DNA from: Ciona savignyi
Lineage: Eukaryota; Chordata; Ascidiacea; Phlebobranchia; Cionidae
Assembly (NCBI GenBank): GCA_000149265.1
Contig: CH003124.1
Location: 58,846 to 122,845, forward strand
Direction: 5' to 3'
DNA length: 64,000 bases
Below, one piece after another: positions 33,801-44,400 of the stretch (position 1 is its first letter; the number at the start of each line of letters is the position of its first letter). Under the pieces are notes generated by a model, which was given only the letters and a program-made list of their open reading frames with translations, was not told where the DNA came from and made no database searches. A program made the translations under genes and the position numbers.

Positions 33801-35629
33801 GCAAGCTGGGATGAGCATCAGGAAAGCCGTGCTCTACAATGGATTGAGCGCTTGTATGGCGTTTATTGGAGTTATAATAGGTGGGGTAGCTTCTTATGAT
33901 ACTGTGTGCTGTTTCATCCCTAATTTTTGACATCACACTTTTATTTTCAGATTAATTCTTGTCTTATGTTTAATATCATTATATTTATTACTTTTACCAT
34001 CAGATTAAATAATATCCAATGTTTTCCTCTTGGGAAAGGTAAAGGTCGTGAATAAAAGCATCGTCTAAATTTAGCTGTCTGTGGGTTGCCCAAGAGTTTA
34101 ATAATTGATATCACATTATTTTGCAATGATTTGCATATTGGTTACATTCATTTGCATATAAGATACATTGAATTTATATAAATCTTGTCTAGGCTAATAG
34201 CTTGGTTGGTTAGTATGTTGTTTCATTGGACAAGGCACTGAGCGGACATTGCCTGAACCCATTAATGGGTTCTACTAAATTAAAGGAACGTTTCTATCAT
34301 ACACAACACACTAGCAATAGCTCCGGTAACCCGACGGTGGGCGCGAGGTGATCTGACGATTGCCCGTGTGTTAAACCCTTTGGTTTTCCCATTCACGGGG
34401 ATAAACATGAATATCTTTCTGACGTTTACACACATATTTTCAACACCCCCCCCCCCCCCAGGATTACTGATTGGCGAATACACCACATCGGTGAAGTTAT
34501 GGTTGCTCGCCGTCACCGCTGGTGGTTTCTTATACGTCGCACTGGTTGATATGGTGAGTGGTGTTTTCACCATGTTTTGCAATCATAGTTTGGTTATTTA
34601 CATAAAAAAGGAGCAAAATGGCAAAACTACAGTAGTTAAAACAAGTCAATAAATACACACTAAAATTAAGTGGTTGTAAAACCTATAAAAATCTACAATC
34701 AGTTTGACAATTCATTTATGAAGTTTGTAAAACTGTTCAAATGCCATTTGTTGACGCCAACAATCCGTTTTTGTGTACCCAGCTGTTTAAAATATTTATT
34801 GCGCCACCTATCGGCATATTTTCCGTTCTTTGTTTTATTTCCTAAACTCGTGTTTCAGTTTTGCGCCAGTTTTCTGCGATGTCATAAGCTAGTTGTAACC
34901 TTTATATAAGATTAATATGTTTTTCTTTGTTTATTTATTATAGTGACTATCAATAACTAAATTTAATCTCCTGACTCCTAATATTGTTGTTTGAATTATT
35001 GCTGGAACGTTTGACCTGAATACACTTTGAATCGAGCATTAAACAAGAATAGTCACTTATTCGTCACGGCCCAAACATCGCGCCGACTGTTGAGATTTAG
35101 CTTCAACACCATTCCTTGACCATTTGACAAATATTGTTACTTTTGACCATTTTGTGTTTTGTAAAACTTGTCATAGAATGCAGTAAAACTTTGTAAAACT
35201 TTTCAAATAATGCAGTGAAACTTTGTAATACTTTTCAAATAATGCAGATAAACTTTGTGAAACTTAAAATTATGCAGTAAAACTTTTTCAAATGGTTTTC
35301 AGTAAAGCTTTGTTAATTTGTAAAACTTTAAAAGTCAAAATAAAGTCAAAAATTACGCAGTATACCTTTTTATAACCGTTTTCAGTAAAACTTCAGTAAA
35401 AACTGTAAATTTGTAAAACTAATCAAAATAATTCCCAGTAAAGCTTCGTAAATTTGTAAAACTTCAAATAAAATAAATTAAATTGCAGCTTCCAACTATG
35501 AAGGAATCAGCTCTAGAAGAAGACGGTTTTGTCCGATTTATTTTCCAAAACATTGGTTTTATATTGGGCGTTATATTCATGCTGCTGATAGCCCTGTATG
35601 AAGAAAACTTCGGCAAAATCTTCTCCTAG
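21848..35629 (+). CDS. slc39a: ZIP zinc transporter, LIV-1 subfamily (SLC39), 15 exons
   Basis: Exons: 21848-21888, 22371-22435, 22777-22910, 25173-25406, 27244-27394, 28041-28079, 29205-29377, 30065-30226, 31122-31233, 31671-31753, 32115-32196, 32738-32896, 33701-33880, 34462-34553, 35489-35629. Every junction keeps phase, giving 615 residues. Order of parts: signal peptide ([17 protein letters not shown]), ectodomain with an [10 protein letters not shown] tract near residues 124-133, TM1-TM3 (about 224-328), a cytosolic loop with [16 protein letters not shown] (about 430-445), TM4 with the HNFSDG metal site (about 457-482), TM5 with [11 protein letters not shown] (about 489-512), then TM6-TM8. 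[11 protein letters not shown] defines LIV-1 ZIPs and is the form found in ZIP5/6/10. By family it moves Zn2+ into the cytosol across the plasma membrane. The first coding exon and its weak donor (GTTTCT) are the least certain; a polyA signal lies at 35797. Confidence 0.92.
22085..22330 (+). mobile_element. SINE-A, 5'-truncated
   Basis: Starts in the head (AAAAGGTTGCATGTGCCAAA) and runs through ATTAATGGGTTTTACTAAAT to the tail CACAGGGATAAAACTTGAAT. It lies in intron 1 of the ZIP gene, 40 bases before exon 2. Confidence 0.82.
22911..25172 (+). other. Intron 3 of the ZIP gene, AT-rich
   Basis: About 2.3 kb without coding signals. It contains two related copies (around 23130-23290 and 23380-23530) of a dispersed repeat with the string AATGGCAAAACTACAATCAA or similar, also seen at 34610, 38190, 39680 and 48990. 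There are further repeated segments around GTGGTTATAATAGGACATAA. Confidence 0.6.
25173..25406 (+). CDS. slc39a: ZIP ectodomain exon with His/Asp tract
   Basis: Seventy-eight codons in phase 0. It encodes a helix pair ([20 protein letters not shown], then [15 protein letters not shown]) followed by [11 protein letters not shown]. This layout of helices, an L..LG turn and a His/Asp tract is the conserved ectodomain unit of LIV-1 ZIPs. The donor at 25407 is GTCTGC, which is weak. A second copy of the exon end with the better donor GTATGT lies at about 25606-25632. Confidence 0.85.
25462..25605 (-). mobile_element. SINE-A fragment between duplicated exon edges
   Basis: GAGCTATTGCAGTGTGTTGT through CCAAGGACACAACCGTCTAG to AGTTTCGAACCTT. 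It lacks both ends. The DNA on each side (25385-25455 and 25606-25690) is a near-duplicate of the other. Another piece lies at 25689-25760. Confidence 0.8.
25957..27039. mobile_element. piggyBac-like nonautonomous element flanked by TTAA
   Basis: TTAA at 25953-25956 precedes CTCTTTCACTCCCGG, and GGGACGGAAAAGAG precedes TTAA at 27040-27043. Read inward, the ends are CTCTTTCACTCCC and CTCTTTTCCGTCCC, an imperfect terminal inverted repeat next to the TTAA target typical of piggyBac. The 1.08-kb interior has no transposase-like frame. A palindrome, CAACTCGCGATATATGGCGA plus GTTGG, lies just inside the right end. It sits wholly within a ZIP intron. Confidence 0.6.
27421..27678 (-). mobile_element. 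SINE-A, near full-length
   Basis: The tail (GGATAGGATATTCATGTTTA) starts 26 bases after the splice donor at 27394. Head end CCGCCTGACTAACCGGCCAG. A clean copy. Confidence 0.87.
28640..29170 (+). repeat. AT-rich ~65-bp tandem repeat containing the assembly gap
   Basis: Several diverged copies of a unit containing ATTTTCATTCATTTATAAAA, then TTTCCATAACAATTTTATCT and AAAAAATCCATAATTTTGAG. Copies lie on both sides of the run of 100 N, so the gap is probably an unresolved stretch of this array with unknown true length. Confidence 0.75.
28923..29022. other. Assembly gap (100 N)
   Basis: A run of exactly 100 N, a conventional placeholder length. It falls in an intron of the ZIP gene between the exons ending 28079 and starting 29205, so a missing small exon cannot be excluded, although the phases of the flanking exons already match. 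Confidence 0.99.
29205..29377 (+). CDS. slc39a: ZIP exon encoding TM1 and TM2
   Basis: Two hydrophobic helices: [20 protein letters not shown] and [20 protein letters not shown], ending LLPH at the donor GTACGT. The spacing and the [25 protein letters not shown] string are characteristic of LIV-1 ZIP proteins. Confidence 0.93.
29395..29690 (+). repeat. ~35-bp T-rich tandem repeat in ZIP intron
   Basis: Seven to eight copies of TTTTTGTTTTTCAATTTTGA followed by GTAAAATTATTAT, starting about 20 bases after the donor at 29377. Copies differ by single substitutions and small indels. Confidence 0.85.
29900..29965. mobile_element. Internal fragment of the foldback/MITE family
   Basis: AATGTTAGGGTTGGGGTTAA and TTCTGGGGTTGAGATTAGTG match the interior of the elements at 16330 and 17640. 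Both termini are missing. Confidence 0.65.
30268..30538 (-). mobile_element. SINE-A with internal deletion
   Basis: The tail is altered, the core (AGTGTGTTATGTATTATAGA) is shortened, and the head end (ACACCAGACTAACTGGTCGA) is present. Confidence 0.78.
31228..31455 (+). repeat. Triplicated splice-donor region (~110-bp unit)
   Basis: The exon end and donor GCATAG|GTATCGTGTTCATA is followed by two further copies, TGTATAGGTATCGTGTTCAT at about 31336 and ATGTATAGGTATCGTGATTA at about 31448, separated by related sequence with TTAATCATTCGGTAAAA. The copies act as potential alternative donors. Confidence 0.8.
31785..32068 (+). mobile_element. SINE-A, near full-length
   Basis: Head with TGGTGGGTTGATGCGCCTCC, B-box-like AAGTTGCAGGTACAAAACTG, tail TAACCATTTAAAGGAATAAA. 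It lies in the intron between exons 10 and 11 of the ZIP gene. Confidence 0.82.
32738..32896 (+). CDS. slc39a: ZIP exon with His-rich loop and TM4 metal site
   Basis: The cytosolic His-rich loop (nine or more His in 18 residues) leads into TM4 with [15 protein letters not shown]. The His, Asn and Asp residues of HNFSDG are transition-metal ligands in the ZIP fold. It starts after a C-rich acceptor (CCCACAG) and ends in phase 1. Confidence 0.94.
33100..33700 (+). repeat. Diverged tandem repeat including exon-edge copies, upstream of ZIP exon 13
   Basis: Four to five copies of a ~100-130-bp unit containing GGTTTCGATCCCACAACCTT, CTGCACAATATCAATCA and CGCCATACATTTGCGTCATA. The copy at 33290-33325 includes CAGGTGCAGCATTCAGTAGC, matching the start of the real exon (CAGGCGCAGCATTCAGCAGC). 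The array therefore incorporates the acceptor and the first codons of exon 13. Confidence 0.75.
33701..33880 (+). CDS. slc39a: ZIP exon with TM5 [10 protein letters not shown] signature
   Basis: It encodes [20 protein letters not shown], the signature [19 protein letters not shown], and most of TM6. The paired His and Glu residues form the binuclear metal centre with TM4. A partial copy of its 5' edge and acceptor lies about 400 bases upstream. Confidence 0.95.
34190..34412 (+). mobile_element. SINE-A, 5'-truncated
   Basis: From GGTTAGTATGTTGTTTCATT through CAATAGCTCCGGTAACCCGA to the tail CGGGGATAAACATGAATATC. It lies just upstream of ZIP exon 14. Confidence 0.85.
35140..35470 (+). repeat. 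~33-bp diverged tandem repeat in last ZIP intron
   Basis: Repeated AATGCAGTAAAACTTTGTAA and CTTTTCAAATAATGCAG motifs, eight or more diverged copies, ending close to the acceptor at 35488. Confidence 0.75.
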
Positions 35630-35796
35630 TTAAAGATTCCAGTGTTTCCTGTGAAAAAACACATTTTACTTTGGTGGCTTTAAGTTCATGTGCAGGAAAT
35701 ATATGGCAACACTATTTATTTATTACATTCCGTGATGCAACTCTTTAAAACGAAGCTTTCGGATTATATTGCATTAAGTTGAAAACTAGCAGTATA

Positions 35797-35802
35797 AATA
35801 AA
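35797..35802 (+). terminator. slc39a: Polyadenylation signal AATAAA of the ZIP gene
   Basis: AATAAA 168 bases past the TAG stop, in AT-rich 3' UTR. This is the first canonical hexamer after the stop. Confidence 0.6.
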
Positions 35803-37700
35803 AATACCGTTAGCCCAAATCTAAAACTCGACGTTTTAGCCCCGTCAGCAATTGAATATGGATTCGGGTAAATGTGTAGAAACTATTTAGGAAGCTTGTT
35901 GCGTATTTCCTAACGTTATTTATAGTTTGTACTGTTAGTTTTGATTGCTTCACATGTATTTCTAAATAACTGTGCGTATAAGCTGCTCCATGTCCGCAAT
36001 GTGATACACAACCCCCGATATTGAAATTCAACTTGTTGCTACTGTGTTCTCGGCTTACCGCTGATTCGAAAACTCTTGAAACAAGCTTGTCGTCGTAGTT
36101 CCTTTTTCGTGTCTGTAGTTTCAACTCGTGTTTTCGTCTTTCATGTGTTCCTGTATTTATATTACTTGAGTCGAACAAACATAAGGATTCACCGTCGTAA
36201 CTTGCGCACTGGATTATATATAATTGGCTGTGTGCACGGGGTAATCCCACGATTACCCTTAACACCACACAACCCACCCAATCGTAGTGCTTAATATACA
36301 GGAAAATATTCGTCAACCGACTACACATACAAGATTGTCCCACATTCACCCTCCACATACCTGAACTAACATATCCACACGCATCGTACCACCATCAACC
36401 ACGTTAGTAAATTCACCCTTCATACTTCTAAAACCAATATGCCGGGATATTCCAGCAAACTCGATGGGCTAACGTACTTAATACACTGGAATCCTCCGGC
36501 AAATGGACTGTGTGCACGAGGTAAACTCAAAATTCCCCCTAAAACCCCAAAACCCTCCCTAACCAACACACCACACCACCTATCAACCGCATTTACTATT
36601 TGCTCCTATACTCTATTTAAAACTGACCAAATTCCCCTATATATTCTGAAACACTATCTCAATTATGCTCACTGTTGCGATTTCTCGTATGATATTGTAA
36701 ACTATTTTGTTTCAAAAAAATGTAAATATTTTGACCCCCAATTGTAAGTAGCGACGTTTTTTCCAATTCGACATCCCTGCCTTTTAGGTTTTGTTAGTTG
36801 CCATTTCTGTCGCTTGTTATTCGGGGGTGATCTTGTGTTTCAATAAATTTTGACGAATTCGACTTTCTGTTGTTGATCGGTGCAATTTACTATTTATCTG
36901 TGTGGGTTGGAAATGTAAGTGGTTACTACACGGGCAATTTCCCTCCGGTCGAATAGCTTGGTGGGTTAGTGCGTCGCCCTTCAGTCGAAAGGTTGTAGGT
37001 TCAAAACTGGCCGCTAGCTAGTCAGTTGTGTCATTGGACAAGGTACTTAACGGACATTGCCTGAACCCAGTGGAATGATGCGTTTTACTAAATTGACAGA
37101 ACGTGTGAATTATACAACACACTGCAATAGCTCCGGTAACCCGAAGGTGGACGCAAGCTAATATGACGAAACGCCCATTTCTTTTTCCAAATCACGGAAT
37201 AAACATGAATTTCCTTTTTAATATTAGAAAATGTTCAAGTTTAACGCGTTTTAGTCACATAACGTTGAGCAAACGTTTCACAGCTCATATTTCCGATGCT
37301 TCGTGATGGATTAATCAACTTCCACTCTGAATTGCCATCTAACTCAACAAATGGCTCGTTTTTCGATAAACCTAGCGAATGGTTGGATTTCTTTGGCAAA
37401 TTTTGTACGAAAGGTCCCCACTATCTATAATCCACTGCTGTCTATATTAAAGGTTCTCAAACTTTTAAGTTCACCACCCTTTCAATTTATTAAAATTTTA
37501 TGCGACCGTTTTTCAAGTTAAAATCCTAAACAGATCGAAATATATTCAATAGAAACAGTAGTTTGTGTGAAATTGATGCGTTTGCCACCCCTAAAATTCA
37601 TTGCGCGAGGGATCGCTGGTTTACACAACTCATCAATTGTCACAGCGCAGAGATAACTTCCCATATATCGAATCCTTTTTCATTGTTGTGCTGTTATACT
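35803..37700. other. Intergenic region between the ZIP gene and the next gene
   Basis: No supported gene. It contains one SINE-A copy (36953-37215), C-rich low-complexity stretches around 36240-36600, and CpG-containing DNA near 35980-36200 without a convincing open frame. The long minus-strand frame at 35810-36358 has no family signal and no splice logic. Confidence 0.55.
36953..37215 (+). mobile_element. SINE-A, near full-length
   Basis: Head GGTTAGTGCGTCGCCCTTCA and GTCGAAAGGTTGTAGGTTCA, centre ACACACTGCAATAGCTCCGG, tail ATCACGGAATAAACATGAAT. Confidence 0.85.
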
Positions 37701-37718
37701 GGCGTTTGCGGAAACGAA

Positions 37719-37760
37719 GGAAGTGACGTCACATCGTGCACGCTTAGCTGGCGCGCCAAC
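37719..37760 (+). promoter_or_regulatory. Putative promoter: ETS/CRE composite and GGCGCGCC
   Basis: GGAAGTGACGTCAC at 37719-37732 joins an ETS core to a full CRE, a common arrangement in CpG-rich animal promoters, and GGCGCGCC (E2F-like) follows about 20 bases later. It lies about 700 bases upstream of the ATG at 38440 on the same strand. Link to that gene is by position. Confidence 0.5.
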
Positions 37761-38125
37761 CATCTGTCTAAACTTTTGTTGCGAAGTTTTTTTAGGTTTT
37801 GTCCGCTTTTAAGCGTTGAACAAGGCTTTTCGTAAACAGGAAAACAGTTAGTCAGATCCTACATTCTATGCAGCGCTATCGTGTACATTGTTAGGTTTTG
37901 AGTTATGGTTTTGCAAAATGCTTTCGTATTTCGCTTAGTAACAGGCTATCCTATTGCAATTACCCATAACACGATTAGAATGGGATAAGCGCAGTGTTTT
38001 GGACGTGCTATGGTACAACTGTACTTTACCGCACGACAAAGTTTGTTATAGCATCGCTGGTAGTGTAGTATAAGTTAATATAGATAGATGAAAAATGATT
38101 TAAAATAGAAAGATACAAATTTTAG

Positions 38126-38280
38126 TTTAGTTTATTCACGTTTTGCCTTAGTATTAAATAACAGCAAACAAATCACAACACAGGCACAGGAAAAGACGAC
38201 ATAACGAACAGTTGTTAAAACATGTCGTTTAAACATGGATATAAATAAATATAGCGAACACGTCCACCAAAACTTATTGT
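38126..38280 (+). repeat. Dispersed repeat with AAAAGACGRCANAACGAACAG core
   Basis: The string ACAGGAAAAGACGACATAAC followed by GAACAGTTGTTAAAACATGT recurs, diverged, at about 16850, 19900, 23190, 23480, 34610, 39680 and 48990 (+), and inverted at about 21240 and 51830. Flanks are also shared (AATATAGC and GGCNGCCAA), so this is a dispersed element of about 150 bp. I cannot assign its class. Confidence 0.65.
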
Positions 38281-38439
38281 TTTAATATTTGTTTAAATAA
38301 ATTCTCCCATCTACAATATTTTATGTGTGCGGTTCTTTTATCATTGTTTTTAAATGAGTAAATACAATTAAACTAGACAACCTTTCAGCTCAAAGGGACT
38401 ATTCGACCATGGTAGTAACAAGACAAGTTCTGTCAGGCG

Positions 38440-41400
38440 ATGGATACTGTCAGGTATAACGCATACGACGGCTACGAGTTGAATAACTTGACCCCAGAAT
38501 CGAACGGGCAGCTTCGACGGAAAGTCCATTTTAATCGGTCAGGAAGCGCGACCGCCTCCCCCCGCTCCCGGGCTCCACCTAGTGATAATAATCATCCAAA
38601 GACTTCAACGCCGATTCGGGGAGTGAAATCACAGCCAACTATCACTACACGTAGCAGGGCTTGGACGGACGACGAGATTTTACAAGTGCAGGTAAAATAG
38701 GATAAGTTTAGTTTAGTTAAGATAGGATATTCATGTTTATCTCCGTGGATGGGAAAATCAAGGGGGTTAACACACGGGCAATCGTCAGATCACCTCGCGC
38801 CCACCGTCAGGTTACCGGAGCTATTGCAGTGTGTTGTGTATAATAGACATGTTCCTTTAATTTGATAAAACACATTAATCTGTTGGGTTCAGGCAATGTC
38901 CGTTAAGTACCTTGCCCAAGGACACAACCGACTAGCCACTACCAGTTTTGAAGCTACAACTTTTTGTTATAACCTTAATGGATATTTTTATTTGTTCCAG
39001 ACTCTACTACCGGGCGAACCACAACCAGCAATTGACTTCCCGGGTACACCGAGGTCAATATCAAGGTACATGGAGGGTGGGGGTACTGTCCTGTTGTTGT
39101 AATGTGGGTATGGTGGGGGTACTATTCTGCTGGGGTAATGTTAGCAGGGTGGGGAACTATCCTGTTAAGGGTATTGTGGGCAGGGTGGAATACTAACATG
39201 TTAAGGGTAATTTGGGTAGGGTGGGGTACTAACATGTTAGGGGTAATATGGATAAGGCGGAATATTATCTAGGTACATGGGGGGTTGGTACTAAGGTTTA
39301 TTTATTTATTTGGCTGGGTTAAGTTTCGGCCCCGCAATGGTTACTTGCCTATGACCGCTTTTTGTATGTAATTCTGCATATTGGGGGCGTACAGCCAAAT
39401 ATTCTTCTTCTATCTCTTTAATGCAAACTTAAAATTAAAAAGCTAGGTTCTGCAACCTAACCCAAAATTTGGCTAAAAGACCATACAGTTCAGTTTATTT
39501 CCGAGTAGGCTATGAGGCAATATATGCAGTCATACGTTGGTGAAGGTACGATAGGTCAGATTACTTTATGCTAGTCGGTTTATCAGAGCCATTTCAGTGT
39601 GTTGTATGTTGGTTTAGATTAAAATATTTATTGTTATAAATACACGCCGCAGGATTTAAGAAAAAAAAATGAAAAAAGAAAAAGACGGCAAAACGACAGT
39701 CGCTAAAACACGCCTATAATCCAATCAAATATTTATACTTAAAGTATATATAGACGTGGCAGCCAAATCTAGTGTATAAAAATAAAGTCCGTTGAGTGCC
39801 TTAACCAAGCACACAAGTGATTAACTAGCGAACAGTTTCAAACCTAAAGCCCCCCGACTGAAAGCCGACGCACTAACCCACCGAGAGCTAATCGTTCAGA
39901 CTTGCGACTGTGTAGATTTAATTCTGTTCATGAGGTAACTCTTACTAACCACAACATCTGCAGAATATCATCTGATTATACAACATTCACCGGACTTCCA
40001 AGCAGTGAAAATTTTGACGAAAACACTCAAGTAAGAAAGCGATTTTGTTGTTTTTTGTTCGGGCACAAGAATTTTGACGAAAACATTTATTAGAAGAGTG
40101 GCATTAAAGACAAAATGAAAGTGCTTGGATCTAAATTAACACCATGTGTTAACGCCCTCGGTTTTCCCATTCATGAGAATAAACATGAATATTCTGTCCT
40201 AACTACCATTTTTGCATAGTTGGTAAAAACCAGGTCGTGTGACCGAATGATTAACACGACCGATGCATAAACAAATCAAGATAAAAAACCGACATAACAA
40301 CGAGCACATCATGAAAACTTTCCTTGTTAAAAAAATAATTAAAAAACAAGTATTTTCCTAGGACACCATTCTGGCCTACCAATCAAACGGAGTGCGCCCT
40401 CGTGCGGTTACCCCGCAACTATCGACGACATCGAGCACAACATCGGGGAGTCGACAACATAGTGAGATGGGAGGGGTCGATTCAAAGTCGTCATCGCGTT
40501 CTATCCACCCTCGGAATATGATGAGCGTCGATCCACAGGTAATCCGCATGGGTGCGCTATTTTTATCAGGCGGGGAATCCACATTGAAGGATTTATCCAG
40601 GTACGGTCGTGTGGCCAAATGGTTAATGCGACCGATACATATACCGACTTTTATACTAAAAAAACGGTCCTGGTGACGAGCCTATCATAGGCTCGAAACT
40701 TGGCTCGGTAAAAAAAAAGGTTTTATCCACGGTAATCGTCGGGTGAATCGTCATGTTGGGGTATTTATCACAAATTTCGTTATCAAATGGGCAATCGTCA
40801 GATTCCCTCGCGCCCACCATACGGTTATGATTGCAGTGTGTTGTCTATGATTTACACGTTCCTTCAATCTGATAGAACCCATTAATCCATTGGGTTTTGG
40901 CAATGTCCGTGACACAGCGTTAGCTAGCAAGTAGATTCGAACCTATACCTACTGGGCTACACGGCCGTCCTGTCATAAGTGCTGTTGTTTTTTAACGGGG
41001 CTAGGTTTAGAACCTATAATGGGATCACCTCCAAGGCCGTATTTGTATAGAAGTCGATATATGCATCGGTCGCGCTAACCATTCAGCAATACGACCGTAC
41101 TTTTTTAGTCGGGCTAGGTTTTGAATCCCTGATGTGCTGGTCTCCAATACCGTTTTTGTGTGCATGTTTCGATCGCGTTAACCATTTGACCACACGACAA
41201 CACCACAATATATGCATTGGTTTCTTTTTTGCCGGGCTAGATTTTGAACCCACGATGTCTTTGAACCCACGTCTTTTGAACCCACGTCTTCAATACTTTT
41301 TTTTGTGTGCATTTTTCTGTCGACTTAACCATTCGGCCACACGACCAACGCAGGAAATCCTGGACCGACGAAAGCTGGTATCGGAGACCGATATAACGGG

Positions 41401-44400
41401 GAACTGTCGTCCGTGGTCGGATCATGTTTATTACAAGCTCTTTCTCGATCCCGATGGTCGCAATGCTACGTTGATGGTGCTGAAATGCGAGATCACATAC
41501 GTGGACGTCTTCACCGACGAGGAGCATTCATTGTACAAATGCAGATTCATTGGTGAATTACAATTCATCTTCATAGGGTTTTATATAGCATCTGACAGAT
41601 TAGTCTAGTCGTTAAGTGTGTCACCTTTTAGCCAAAGGGTTACATGTGCTAGTCGATGTTTCCTTGGGAAAGACACTTTACGGACATGTGCTGAACACAG
41701 CGGATTATATGGGTTCTACTAAATTAATTCACGGGAATAATTATGAATATCCTATCCTAGTTTGCCTATCTGATATAAACCTATTGGTAGGGTATTGATG
41801 ATTTATCGTTTAATTACTAAAAACCGATTAATACAATTCAATATAGTTTTCCTTCAAATCCGTAGGGAACGCATTTTTATTTTACCCCGATTTTGTTTCT
41901 GCGTCACGCTCGTGACAGGCATGTTATGTCGCCCAGTTTTTGTATTGACAGGTTATCCAACCACGTTGTAAAGCAATCCCAACTGACACGCTAGAACTTT
42001 GCAACGACCTTTTATTTTGTTTCCAAACACTTCGCCTATTTAACATAAACCTGCTTATATTTAGCATAAGTATAGGGAAAAAGCAAAAACGATACCAAAT
42101 AATAGAAAAGTAATCGTTCTAAAGTTGTGTCCAATCTTTATTTTTGATTTATCGGTTAATACTAAAATATAGAAATTAAATAAAAAATTAGTTTAAAATC
42201 CTTCGTAAACCGCATTATCGTCAGTGATTAGTAACAAGTTATGCATTCCCATAAGAAAACCAAAGGGGTTAACACACAGGCAATCGTCAGATCACCTCGC
42301 GCCCATCGTCGGGTTACCGCAGCTATTGCGGTATGTTGTATATGATTGGGATGTTACTTTTGTTTGGTAGAACCCATTAATCTGCTTAGTTCAGTCAATG
42401 TCCGTAAAGTGCCTTACCCAAGGACACAACCGACAAGCTAGCGACCAGTTTCGCATCTGCAACCTTTCGAATGAAAGGCGACGCACTTAACCGTCAGACT
42501 AACCGGCCGGACTATAGCAGTGTGTTGTATATGATACACACGTTCCTTCAATTAAGTAGAACCCATTAATCCGCTGGGTTCAGGCAATGTCCGTTGTAGA
42601 CACGACCCTCTAACCGGTGACTGGTTTCGATCCAACGATCTTCATGCAGCAGACGCGTTTAACGATTTATCCATCCAACCACCTAACCCGTTCCTCATCG
42701 GGGATTCCCCTGTAGGAGGAAAAGCGGACGGCGTGGCCCAGTTATTCGTGTTCGACCTGATGAAAGCGAAATGGGAGGAAAAGATCCCGAGATCCCAGGC
42801 AATAGAGCTGAACGTGGATATCGTTATGAGTTCATCGCCCATTCATCAGTGCAGTGAAACTCTACTGAAACTCGTGCAACTGGAAAAGGTAGGAAAGTAT
42901 TTAAAATACCCAGTCGCCCTGTGTTTTGCTTGGACACAAAGTGAAGACGTGCTTTATATATGGTGGTAATTTAAGTATGAGGTGTCAACAGAAGGGGTTT
43001 TACAAATGTTACTTTTATATTTCTTTTGAATTAAACTTTTCTTACAATTTAGATAGATAAGTACAGAGATGGCGTATATGAAAAGGATATTTATGTTTTA
43101 TCCCCGTGAGTGGGAAAACCAAGGGGGTTACCACACGGGCAATCGTCAGATAACCTCGCACACACCGTCGAGTTACCGGAGCTATTGCAGTGTGTTGTGT
43201 ATGATTTACACGTTCCTTTCTTCAATTTAATTCAAACTGATGTTTTTCAAATATAAAAGTGTTTTAAACATAGGTAATTTACGCTAATTATCCCTAACGC
43301 TTGCATAATTATTCACAGACATTTCTTAGACATCGTAATTTTGACGGACAGCTCAACGTCACTATCCGATTCGCACATTCGTATGGATGGGACGTGAAAG
43401 ATGACGCAATTAGAGAGAGGGTACATGACGGTATGACGTGATAATGTAACTTGTTAACACAGTGTGTATTATGACGCTATGGGTTTTTCAAATTGTTTGT
43501 ATATGTGTCTTGGGTTGAGTGCTGTTAGTTGAAAAAGGTTGGGAAATATTTTGTTATAGTATTACCAGTGTTAAGCTATACTAAAGTTTGAATTGTATTT
43601 GTAGTAAATTTAAAAAAACAAATTCTTATCTTAATAACAATTAATAACGTTTAAATATTTATAACAACCTTAATAATAATTATTATATAAATACGAAAAA
43701 ATAACTTATCTTAAAAACGAGTAATTTAATTATAAATTCTTAATTTTAAATTCCTATACCACCTTGCTTAATAACCAATTCCTACTATAGAGGCCTGTAA
43801 TTCTAACTAATTACTACTTAAACCTAAAGGTATTAAATCTTGGCTAATGTTTCTAACAAAGTCTAAATCCCAGGACTTCGTAATTTATTCCGAGAAGGCG
43901 TCAATCTAGAAGTTATGAGCGCTGATATAATACTTGATGAGATTCGTGTTGATGAAATACTCGCCACCGATGATGATTTAATCAAACATTACGTTTCGAA
44001 GCGTCACGCTTGGACCACCCCTCCCCTTAAGGCTTCGGTAAGTTTAGACCCACCCCCCATTTGCGCGCATGCTGCATTTTAACGTTTATTTTCGCATAAT
44101 ATTGCGTTCTCATTAATATGGTATTCTTTCACGCTAAATTTGATTCATTTCCATAGCATTTTTTGAATTTAATTAAATCAGCTATTTTTGTTTTCACTAA
44201 CACCTCCTTATACAACACCTTTAAAGTCGACATTTCGCAATTGTATAGCTTATTTAGTCGCACCTTTAAATTAAAACCAGACCTTTAAAATATCTTTAAG
44301 CCACGCCTTAAATTAAGCCTACACAGTATATGCACGAGTTACACTTATAAATTGCATGGTTGGATCAGGTTTACTTTCAAAATATCAACATTCTCGGGTA

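Noticed and set aside
35810-36358. 182-residue minus-strand frame, the longest in the window
   Set aside because: No recognisable domain, no start context or companion exons, and it begins in the 3' UTR region of the ZIP gene on the opposite strand; probably chance.
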